Shown here piece after piece: positions 1-6,925 of a stretch of 10,001 nt of DNA. The stretch comes from Actinomycetes bacterium. GTDB taxonomy: Bacteria; Actinomycetota; CALGFH01. The translations under genes and the position numbers were made by a program. Numbering within the stretch: the first letter of the stretch is position 1; every line of letters starts with the position of its first letter. The notes beneath the pieces are model-generated. The model had not been told where the DNA came from. It was given only the letters and a program-made list of their open reading frames with translations, and did no database searches. The stretch spans positions 1-10,001 of the forward strand of contig JASLIH010000086.1 of the NCBI GenBank assembly GCA_030152105.1, given 5' to 3'.

Positions 1-1994
1 CGGGACCGGCGTCCGCCCAGCAGGCGGCCACCCGGCGACTGGAGACGGCGATCGGGCGCCCATTCAACATCGGCCACAGCTTCGTGCCCTGGGGTGCGGG
101 TCTGGGCGGGGTCCCGGCCGCCAACGTGGCCGCCGGCCGCACCCCGATGATCTCCTTCGGCAAGGGCGGCAGCTGGCGCGCGGTCGCCAGCGGCCGCCAC
201 GACCCCTACCTGTCCGCCCTGGCCCGCAGCGTCGCGGCCCTCGACCGACCGGTGCTGCTCCGGTACGCCTGGGGCATGGATACTGCCAGCCAGCGGACCA
301 CCACCACCCGTTCCCGAGGGGCTGCCTACGTGGCCGCCTGGCGGCACGTCCGTGATCTGTTCACCACCCAGGGCGTGCGCGCCTTCTGGGTGTGGTCGCC
401 GAACGCCGACGCCTTCGCCGGCGCGCGCGGCGGCGTCGACCAGTACTGGCCGGGCGACGACTACGTCGACTGGGTGGCGGCCGACGGCTTCAACTGGGGC
501 AGCTGCACCGACCGGTCGACCTGGCGGGACTTCGGCCCGATCTTCAAGGCCTACTACTCCTGGGGGTCGGCCAGAGCCAAGCCGCTGATGATCTCGGGCA
601 GCGGCACCGTGGAGGACCCCATTGACCCGGGCCGCAAGCGCGGCTGGTACCTGGACGCGGCCGGCGCGCTGGCTGGGACCATGCCACGGGTACGCGCGGT
701 CGTCCTCCTCGACCAGGGCGGCCGCTGCGACTGGCGGCCCGACACCTCCGCGCAGTCCATGCAGGGGTTCGTGGACTTCGCCCGCGACCCCTTCTTCAGC
801 GGCGTCGCCCCGGCACCGGCGGCACCGGCTCCGACCACCAGGCCGCCGACGACCACCATCCCGGCCACGACCACCACGCTGACCCCGACCACCAGGGCGC
901 CGACCACGACCGTAGCCCCGACCACCGCCCCGCCCGCGGCCGCGGCCGTCCCCAGGTGCGACACCAGCGGGGGCGTGGCCATCGGCACCGGCGACGACGC
1001 CCAGCGGGTGGTCGACGCCCACGGCTCGGGCACGAGGTACACCGTCAAGGCCGGCACCCACCCGCGGAACTTCAGCGTCCGGCCCAAGTCCGGGGACAGC
1101 TTCTGCGGGGAGCCGGGCGCGATCCTGGACGGCGGCCGGAGCCTGCGGTCGGCGTTCTCCGGGGGCGCTACCAACGTGACCCTCGACTCCATCACCATCC
1201 AGCAGTACGCCACCGGCCGCCAGGGCGGCGCCATCAACCCGGACAAGTCGGCCAGCGGCTGGGTGGTGCGCAACGTCTCGGCGGTGCGCAACTACTGGGC
1301 CGGCCTGATGGCCGCCGACAACATGAAGATCCTCGGCGGCAGCTTCAGCGACAACGACCAGCTGGGCATCGGCGGCAACGCGGCCACCGGGGTGGTACTC
1401 GACGGTCTGGACGGCGACCCGTCCACCTTCGACGGGCCCGAGCTGGCCCGCAACCACACCCTGCACGAGAGCTGCGACTGGGAGGCCGGCGGCATGAAGT
1501 GGGACGTCGGCCGGGTCACCATCCGCAACACCCACGTGCACGACAACGACTGCCGCGGGTTGTGGGCCGACATCAACGCCCGCGGCGCCCTCATCGAGCA
1601 CAACCTGATCGAGGACAACCGCGAAGAGGGCATCTTCTACGAGATCAGCCAGGACGCGGTCATCCGCGACAACCACGTCTACGGCAACGGCCTCGGCGGC
1701 CGCGGCTGGTACTGGGCCGGTGGGATCACGGTCGCCTCCAGCTTCAACGTCGAGGTCTACGGCAACCGCCTCTCCGGCAACTACAACGGGATCACCGGCA
1801 CCCAGCAGGACCGTACCGACTCCACCCCGCCGGCCCACCTGCTGGACGACTACCTGGTCCACGACAACCTGATCTGCGCCACCGACGGTGGCCGCGCCAC
1901 CGGGGTGATCGCCGACAACGGTGACAACCTCGCGGCCCGCGACATCAGCTTCACCGGCAACACGACCCAGTCGGCCGGCTGCGAGACCGCCTAG
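1..1994 (+). CDS. Secreted GH26-like (pseudo-glycosidase) plus parallel beta-helix protein, 5' partial
   Basis: The reading frame is open from base 3 to a TAG at 1992-1994 (663 codons), and the start and any signal peptide lie left of the window. The GTG at 84 is an internal Val, because the codons before it already read as GH26 sequence (LETAIGRPFNIGHSF). Domains, counting from base 3: residues 1-268 are GH26-like, with typical landmarks such as SWRAVASGR, VWSPN (130-134) and YWPGDDYVDWVAADGFNW. Residues 269-316 are a Pro/Thr/Ala linker. Residues 317-663 are a right-handed beta-helix rich in NxxVxGN-type rungs. GH26 enzymes normally have HE (acid/base Glu) in the 'LRFxHEM' strand and a nucleophile Glu in 'MIxExG'. 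Here these read LRYAWGMD and LMISGSGT, with Gly at 91 and 199, so hydrolysis by this domain is unlikely. The beta-helix is paralogous to the next gene, 57 bp downstream, and the pair is probably co-transcribed. The role is inferred: extracellular binding or modification of the locus polysaccharide. Family assignment is fairly sure; function is not. Confidence 0.82.
   Translation, partial: GPASAQQAATRRLETAIGRPFNIGHSFVPWGAGLGGVPAANVAAGRTPMISFGKGGSWRAVASGRHDPYLSALARSVAALDRPVLLRYAWGMDTASQRTTTTRSRGAAYVAAWRHVRDLFTTQGVRAFWVWSPNADAFAGARGGVDQYWPGDDYVDWVAADGFNWGSCTDRSTWRDFGPIFKAYYSWGSARAKPLMISGSGTVEDPIDPGRKRGWYLDAAGALAGTMPRVRAVVLLDQGGRCDWRPDTSAQSMQGFVDFARDPFFSGVAPAPAAPAPTTRPPTTTIPATTTTLTPTTRAPTTTVAPTTAPPAAAAVPRCDTSGGVAIGTGDDAQRVVDAHGSGTRYTVKAGTHPRNFSVRPKSGDSFCGEPGAILDGGRSLRSAFSGGATNVTLDSITIQQYATGRQGGAINPDKSASGWVVRNVSAVRNYWAGLMAADNMKILGGSFSDNDQLGIGGNAATGVVLDGLDGDPSTFDGPELARNHTLHESCDWEAGGMKWDVGRVTIRNTHVHDNDCRGLWADINARGALIEHNLIEDNREEGIFYEISQDAVIRDNHVYGNGLGGRGWYWAGGITVASSFNVEVYGNRLSGNYNGITGTQQDRTDSTPPAHLLDDYLVHDNLICATDGGRATGVIADNGDNLAARDISFTGNTTQSAGCETA
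831..938 (+). repeat. Two imperfect 54-bp tandem units in the Pro/Thr linker
   Basis: Two in-frame 54-bp units begin at 831 and 885, each opening with ccgaccaccagg. They encode 18-residue units that start PTTRPPTTT and PTTRAPTTT. They form most of the 48-residue Pro/Thr/Ala linker (807-950) between the GH26-like domain and the beta-helix. Linkers like this are common in secreted actinobacterial carbohydrate-active proteins and are often O-glycosylated; glycosylation here is inferred. Confidence 0.6.
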
Positions 1995-2051
1995 CGGCCG
2001 CGCCGGGCCGGGCCGGTGGCCGACCGGTGACCGGGACGGGACAATGGCGCA

Positions 2052-3998
2052 ATGGCCTTGGCGACGGCACGTCGGCGGTTGGTGGCGCTGGTGGGCGTGC
2101 TCCTTGTTGCTGCCGTCCTGCTCGTCGCCGTCCAGAGGGCCGGTGACGACCGCGGCGGCTCGGTGTCCGTCGAGCTCGCCCCCGAGCAGCTGAGCGGCTC
2201 GGCCACCGTCGCCGACGACCCGGGCGCCTCGGGCGGCAGCTACGTGCGGCTGGCCGGCCCGAGCGGTCGGGCCGCGGCGCCCTGCCACGGGATCGAGGTG
2301 CGGCCTGGCGCCGATCTCGGGGCGGCGGTGGCGGCGAGCCCGGAGGGGGCGACGCTCTGCCTGCGGTCGGGGGTGCACCGGGTGAGCGGACCGGTCCGCC
2401 CCAGGGACGGCCAGCGACTGGTAGGGGAGCCGGGGGCCGTGGTGAGCGGGGCCAAGGTGGTCACCGGGTTCACCCGGTCGGGCCGGGACTGGGTGGCCGC
2501 CGCGTTCCTGCCCCGCGACCCGAGCACGCACGGCGAGTGCGCCACCTCCGGCTGCGCCTACCCCCAGGACGTCTTCCTCGGCGGCGTGCCGCTCACCCGG
2601 GTGCTCGACCCCGACGACCTCGAACCCGGCCGGTTCTACCAGGACTTCCAGGCCAACCGGCTGTACCTGCGCGACAACCCCGACGGTCGGGTGGTCGAGC
2701 AGGCGTTCGCCCCGTCCATCCTCTGGTCGGCCGCGCGCGACGTCACCGTCCGGGGCCTGGTCGTGGAGAAGGCGGCCAACGAGGCGCAGCGTGCGGCCAT
2801 CGACAACGAAGGCGGCGGCGGCTGGGCCATCGAGGACAACGAGGTCCGCTACAACCACGGGGTCGGCATCCGGGGTGACAGCTCGACCGTGCGCGGCAAC
2901 GCGGTCCACCACAACGGCCAGCTCGGCATGAGCGGCCACGGCGACGGCTCGCTGGTCGAGGGCAACGAGATCGCCTGGAACAACACCGCCGGGTACCAGT
3001 GCCTCTGGGAATGCGGGGGGACGAAGTGGGCCGAGACCCGCGGCCTCGTCGTCCGCGGCAACTGGTCGCACGACAACCACGGTCCCGGCATGTGGACCGA
3101 CATCAACAACGTCGACGTCCTCTACGAGGACAACGTCGTCACCGGCAACCAGGGCTACGGGATCCTGCACGAGATCAGCTACCGGGCCACAATCCGCGAC
3201 AACATCGTGGAGGACACGCGTCCCCGCGACGGCACCGGCTTCTTCGGCGGCGGCGAGATTGTCGTCTCGGCATCACCCGACGTGGAGGTCTACGGCAACC
3301 GGGTGCGCGGGGCCATCGGCATCGGCATCCTCCAGCAGCGGCGGGTCGACTTCCCCAGCTCCCTCGGGCCCCACGAGGCCCGCAACGTGCACGTCTACGA
3401 CAACACGGTGACCGCCACCGACCCTTCGGCAGTGGCCGCCGGGATGGCCACCGACGTGCCCGGGCTCGACGACCCCGGCCGCCTGGCCGAGCGCAACAAC
3501 CGGTTCAGCGACAACCATTACCACCTTCCCGAGCTGTCCGGGCGCTCGTTCGACTGGCTCGGTGGGCTCAGGACGGCCGAGGAGTGGCGGAGCTACGGCC
3601 AGGACACCACCGGGGACTTCCACGCCGCGGGGGACGCCCGGGGCCGCGACCGCCGCTTCCCGTCGCCGGCGACGGGTGTGGCCGGCTCGGCGGTGGCCGT
3701 GGTGTCGGCCCCGGTGGCCGGCATCTACCGGATCTGGAACCGCGTCCAGGGCCGGGGCGGCTCGTTGCTGGTGGAGGTCGACGGCGGTCAACCGGTGCCG
3801 GTGGACGGCGGGGGCGGCGGCTGGACCTGGGTCGACCATCGTCACGGTGATCCGGGCGGCAAGCTCGACGTCCCCTTGGGCGCGGGCCGTCACGTCCTGC
3901 GGTTCACCGGCCGCGGCGCCGGGGTCGGTCTCGACCGGGTCCTCCTCACCACCGACCGGCGGTGCGTGCCGGCCGGCGGCGACGACAATTGCATCTAG
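2052..3998 (+). CDS. Membrane-anchored right-handed parallel beta-helix protein with split CBM-like flanks
   Basis: The protein has 648 residues. ATG 2052 is chosen because it directly precedes a basic stretch and a hydrophobic segment (residues 10-27), with a weak GGGACGGG about 11 bases upstream. No lipobox or clear AxA cleavage site follows, so a signal anchor is likelier than a cleaved signal. Residues 37-72 (VELAPEQLSGSATV, then GASGGSYVRLAG) look like the first strands of a CBM6/CBM35-type jelly roll. Residues 79-510 are the beta-helix, with repeated xxVxGNxxxxN rungs, a QDVFLGGVPL segment near 170 and a conserved block CLWECGGTKW...HDN...WTDIN...HEIS. Residues 542-636 (PVAGIYRIWNRV, LDVPLGAGRHVLRF, GLDRVLL) look like the remaining CBM strands. 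The helix is a clear paralogue of the one in the preceding gene. Beta-helix folds include polysaccharide lyases, hydrolases and C5-epimerases; which applies here cannot be told. It sits 57 bp after the preceding gene and 125 bp before the polymerase-flippase gene, so it probably acts outside the membrane on the exported glycan. Confidence 0.85.
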   Translation: MALATARRRLVALVGVLLVAAVLLVAVQRAGDDRGGSVSVELAPEQLSGSATVADDPGASGGSYVRLAGPSGRAAAPCHGIEVRPGADLGAAVAASPEGATLCLRSGVHRVSGPVRPRDGQRLVGEPGAVVSGAKVVTGFTRSGRDWVAAAFLPRDPSTHGECATSGCAYPQDVFLGGVPLTRVLDPDDLEPGRFYQDFQANRLYLRDNPDGRVVEQAFAPSILWSAARDVTVRGLVVEKAANEAQRAAIDNEGGGGWAIEDNEVRYNHGVGIRGDSSTVRGNAVHHNGQLGMSGHGDGSLVEGNEIAWNNTAGYQCLWECGGTKWAETRGLVVRGNWSHDNHGPGMWTDINNVDVLYEDNVVTGNQGYGILHEISYRATIRDNIVEDTRPRDGTGFFGGGEIVVSASPDVEVYGNRVRGAIGIGILQQRRVDFPSSLGPHEARNVHVYDNTVTATDPSAVAAGMATDVPGLDDPGRLAERNNRFSDNHYHLPELSGRSFDWLGGLRTAEEWRSYGQDTTGDFHAAGDARGRDRRFPSPATGVAGSAVAVVSAPVAGIYRIWNRVQGRGGSLLVEVDGGQPVPVDGGGGGWTWVDHRHGDPGGKLDVPLGAGRHVLRFTGRGAGVGLDRVLLTTDRRCVPAGGDDNCI

Positions 3999-4010
3999 TA
4001 CATCTAGTAC
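3993..4010 (+). repeat. 9-bp perfect tandem repeat (atctagtac x2) at the end of the beta-helix gene
   Basis: The unit atctagtac occurs twice with no spacer. The first copy contains the TAG stop codon of the beta-helix gene (3996-3998). It is followed by atacagatg, so CATCT (3992-3996) and AGATG (4015-4019) also form an outer inverted pair. The stretch is AT-rich, unlike the surrounding DNA. It could be a protein-binding site upstream of the polymerase-flippase gene, but that role is unproven. Confidence 0.55.
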
Positions 4011-4016
4011 ATACAG

Positions 4017-4050
4017 ATGACGGAACGGCACGACAGGACCGGTAGGATAA
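4017..4050 (+). promoter_or_regulatory. Weak sigma-70-type promoter candidate upstream of the polymerase-flippase gene
   Basis: TAGGAT at 4043-4048 matches the TAnnnT pattern of actinobacterial -10 boxes. ATGACG at 4017-4022 matches TTGACA at four of six positions, but the 20-bp spacer is longer than usual. It lies in the longest non-coding stretch of the window (3999-4123) and would give a leader of about 70 bases. The next gene may instead be read through from the beta-helix genes. Confidence 0.25.
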
Positions 4051-4106
4051 ACGACGTCGTGCTGGCGATGCTCCTGAATCGATCTACAGACGCCGGCGGG
4101 CGGTCA

Positions 4107-4115
4107 GGGGGGGAG
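4107..4115 (+). promoter_or_regulatory. Strong ribosome binding site deciding the start at 4124
   Basis: The purine run AGGGGGGGAGAG includes GGGGGGGAG about eight bases before ATG 4124. This is the clearest Shine-Dalgarno sequence in the window and supports ATG 4124 over later in-frame starts. Confidence 0.6.
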
Positions 4116-4123
4116 AGCTTCGG

Positions 4124-6925
4124 ATGGCGCGAAGTCGATCTGACACGGGCCCATCGACCCTGCCCGGGGCGGTGGTCGACCCTGACCACGGGACCGGCCA
4201 GCTCCCGTCTGCCCGGCCGACCCCGGCGGCCCGGCCTCGCCACTTCGTCTGGTTCACTCCCGCGCTGGGGCTGCTGCTGGGCGGCTACCTGTTCTTCAGC
4301 AAGTCCTTCGCCTACATCCACATCCCCGGGACGCCGCTGTTCGTCGGGGAGGTCGTGCTCGGGATCGGCGTCGTCGAGGTCCTCCAGGTCCGGTCGCCCT
4401 GGCGCCGGCTGGTGGCAACCGCTCCGGTGCTCAAGGTGCTGGCCCTCTTCATGGCGGTCTGCTGCGTCCGGCTGATCCGCGACCTGCCCGTGTACCAGCT
4501 CGACGCCATACGCGACTCCTCGATCTGGTACTACGGCATCTTCGCCTTCCTGGTCGCCGCCGCCGCACTACGCGAGCCGACCTTCGTCCCGCGCCTGCTC
4601 CGCTGGTACCGGCTGGTCCTGCCCTGGTACTTCCTGTGGGCGCCGTTCGCCCTCGTCCTGGCCCAGATGGACGGCCTCGCCGGGATCAGCGTCCCCGGCA
4701 CTGGCACGCCGATCAACTCGTTCCGGTTCAACGACATCGCGGTCCACCTCGGGGTCGGGCTCGCCTTCCTGTGGCTCGGGGTCGACCGGCTGATCGAGGG
4801 ATACCGACCGCGGGTCCGCGACGCATGGCTGTCGATCCTGGGGGTGCTCGGACTCCTGGTGGCGGCTTCGCAGAGCCGCGGCGGCTTCCTGGCCGCACTC
4901 GGCACGGCCGCCGTGGCGTTCGCCTACCTGCCCGCCGGCCGGCGCCGCCGGCTGGTCTTCTCGGTCACCGCCGGCCTGCTGGTGGTGCTCACCGTCGTCT
5001 GGACGCTCGACCTGCGGCTCCAGGGAGAACGCCGCGACGTGTCCCTTGAGCAGCTCACGGCCAACCTGGCCAGCATCGCGGGAAGCACCGACAACGAGGA
5101 GCTGTCGGGCACGGTGCAGTGGCGCGAAGGGTTCTGGCAGCAGGTCCTCAACGACCTGCTCAGCTCCCAGGCGTGGCTGCACGGGATCGGGTTCGGCCCG
5201 ATCCTGCCCGAGCGGTACGAGGTCGACGTCGGCAACACCAACAACAACCCGGACGCGCAGCCGCTGCGCAGCGTCCATAACTCCCACCTCACCATCCTCG
5301 CCCGCGTCGGGTTCCCCGGCTTCGGCCTGTGGGTCCTGCTCTGGCTGACGTTTGGCGTGCAGCTGATCCGCTGGGTCCGGCGACGACCCCGGGGGGTGCG
5401 CGACCCCGACGCCGCCCTCGGCGTCTGGTACCTGGCCAGCGTGGTCGGCTTCCTGATCGGCGCCTACTTCGATCCCTCGCTCGAAGGCCCCCACGCCGCC
5501 ATCTGGCTGTTCACCCTGGTGGGACTCGGCGCCGCCCACACCATGGTCGCGCAGGCCCGGCCGGAGGTGGCCGCCCCGGCCCTGTGGCCCACGGCGGTGT
5601 CGGCCCGCCTGGCGGCCATCTCGCCGGCGGCCATGTGGGCGCATGCCCGGCACCTCGCCGGACGGCTCGGCTGGGGCATGGCCGACCAGGCGATGTCCAG
5701 CCTGACCAACTTCGGGGTGAGCATCTACGTGGCCCGGACCCTGGGGACGGTGGAGTTCGGGGCCTTCAGCCTGGCCTTCGCCACCTACCTGATCGTGCTC
5801 GCCGCGTCGCGGGGGCTGGCCACCGACGCGCTGGCTGTGCGGTACAGCGGCGTGGAGCCCGAACGGTGGCGCCGGGCCGTGGCCAGCGCCAGCGGGACGG
5901 CCACCACCGTCGGCCTGATCACCGGGGCCAGCTGCCTCATCGCCGGCCTGTGGTTCGGCGAGTCGACCGGCGCGGCCCTGCTGGGGCTCGGGCTGACCCT
6001 GCCCGGCCTGCTGCTCCAGGACAGCTGGCGCTTCGCGTTCTTCTCGGCCGGGAAGGGCCGGATGGCCTTCGTCAACGACCTCACGTGGGCGGCGGCGCTG
6101 GTGCCGGCGATGGCTGTCATGGTGGTGAGCGGGCGTGCCTCGGTCGGCTGGTTCATGCTCGCCTGGGGCGGGTCGGCCTGTTTCGCCGCGGTCGTCGGCG
6201 CGTTCCAGGCCCGGCTGGTCCCGCGACCCACCGAGTCGGTCCAATGGCTGCGTCAGCACCGGGACCTGGCCATCCGCTACCTGGGTGAGAGCCTCAGCCT
6301 GAGCAGCGCCTCCCAGATCCGGCTGTACGGGCTGGCCGCGATCGCGGGCCTGGCCGCCGCCGGGTCGCTGCGAGCGGCCGAGCTGCTGCTCGGGCCGCTG
6401 AACACGGCCATCATGGGGATCGCCATGATGGCCGTGCCGGAGGCGGCCGTCCTGCTGCGCCGTTCGATGCGCCGGCTGCAGCCGTTCTGCCTGCTGCTCA
6501 GCTGCCTGGGGGCGGGGGGTGCGCTCGCCTGGGGGATGGTCCTACTCCTGCTGCCCGACTCCGTGGGCCAGCAGATCCTCCACTCGACCTGGTACGAGGC
6601 GTCGGCGCTGCTCGTGCCGGTCACGCTGGCCGTGGCCGGCTTCGGCTTCTCGGTCGGCGCCTGGGCCGGGGTGCGGGCGCTGGGCGCGGCCTCCAGGAGC
6701 CTACGGGCCCAGGTGATCGGCTCGGTGGTCTACCTGACGGGGGCGTTCGGCGGCACGGCGATCGCCGGCGCCGCCGGCGCGGCCTGGGGCTCGGCCGCCG
6801 GGACCCTGATCGGGGCCTGCGTCTGGTGGTGGGAACTCCATCAGGGCGTGCGGGACGCTACCTCGGCAGCGAGGGACGCCGCTCAGCCCGCCGAGCGGGA
6901 AGCCGAGCCGGCCGAGCTGGGATGA
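4124..6925 (+). CDS. Fused polysaccharide polymerase (O-antigen ligase/Wzy-like) and flippase (Wzx/MOP-like)
   Basis: This is one uninterrupted frame of 933 residues, twice the length of either family alone. Residues 1-40 are a polar, Pro/Arg-rich cytoplasmic tail. Residues 41-475 hold about 11-12 hydrophobic segments with O-antigen-ligase landmarks: SRGG at 251-254, a long extracytoplasmic loop at about 295-385, then VHNSHLTILARVGFPG at 384-399. This family joins lipid-linked repeat units or transfers finished chains. Residues 476-512 are a linker without a hydrophobic run. Residues 513-905 resemble a MOP-superfamily polysaccharide flippase, opening GWGMADQAMSSLTNFGVSIYVARTLGTVEFG and continuing with repeated hydrophobic hairpins. 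Such proteins move undecaprenyl-linked units across the membrane. The C-terminal tail (906-933) is charged. Wzy and Wzx are normally separate genes, so translocation and polymerisation may be coupled here. The last 43 bp overlap the end of the convergent Cys-rich gene. Both family assignments are by motif and topology; whether the N-terminal half is a polymerase or a ligase is undecided. Confidence 0.85.
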   Translation: MARSRSDTGPSTLPGAVVDPDHGTGQLPSARPTPAARPRHFVWFTPALGLLLGGYLFFSKSFAYIHIPGTPLFVGEVVLGIGVVEVLQVRSPWRRLVATAPVLKVLALFMAVCCVRLIRDLPVYQLDAIRDSSIWYYGIFAFLVAAAALREPTFVPRLLRWYRLVLPWYFLWAPFALVLAQMDGLAGISVPGTGTPINSFRFNDIAVHLGVGLAFLWLGVDRLIEGYRPRVRDAWLSILGVLGLLVAASQSRGGFLAALGTAAVAFAYLPAGRRRRLVFSVTAGLLVVLTVVWTLDLRLQGERRDVSLEQLTANLASIAGSTDNEELSGTVQWREGFWQQVLNDLLSSQAWLHGIGFGPILPERYEVDVGNTNNNPDAQPLRSVHNSHLTILARVGFPGFGLWVLLWLTFGVQLIRWVRRRPRGVRDPDAALGVWYLASVVGFLIGAYFDPSLEGPHAAIWLFTLVGLGAAHTMVAQARPEVAAPALWPTAVSARLAAISPAAMWAHARHLAGRLGWGMADQAMSSLTNFGVSIYVARTLGTVEFGAFSLAFATYLIVLAASRGLATDALAVRYSGVEPERWRRAVASASGTATTVGLITGASCLIAGLWFGESTGAALLGLGLTLPGLLLQDSWRFAFFSAGKGRMAFVNDLTWAAALVPAMAVMVVSGRASVGWFMLAWGGSACFAAVVGAFQARLVPRPTESVQWLRQHRDLAIRYLGESLSLSSASQIRLYGLAAIAGLAAAGSLRAAELLLGPLNTAIMGIAMMAVPEAAVLLRRSMRRLQPFCLLLSCLGAGGALAWGMVLLLLPDSVGQQILHSTWYEASALLVPVTLAVAGFGFSVGAWAGVRALGAASRSLRAQVIGSVVYLTGAFGGTAIAGAAGAAWGSAAGTLIGACVWWWELHQGVRDATSAARDAAQPAEREAEPAELG

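Noticed and set aside
84..86. GTG at 84 as the start of the first gene
   Set aside because: In-frame codons from base 3 already match the conserved start of a GH26-type domain, so the gene begins outside the window.
1995..2051. CCGGT-GGCCG-ACCGG hairpin as a terminator between the two beta-helix genes
   Set aside because: Only a 5-bp stem with no following T-run, and such palindromes are expected by chance in DNA this GC-rich.
3273..4031. 252-codon minus-strand frame under the end of the beta-helix gene
   Set aside because: Shadow of the GC-biased plus-strand gene, with no recognisable domain or convincing start context.
4568..6259. Long open frame (563 codons) on the minus strand, antisense to the polymerase-flippase gene
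   Set aside because: Its product is rich in Gly, Arg, Glu, Gln, Pro and His with no domain, which is the usual antisense shadow of a GC-rich membrane-protein gene. The plus-strand frame has clear membrane segments, motifs and a ribosome site.
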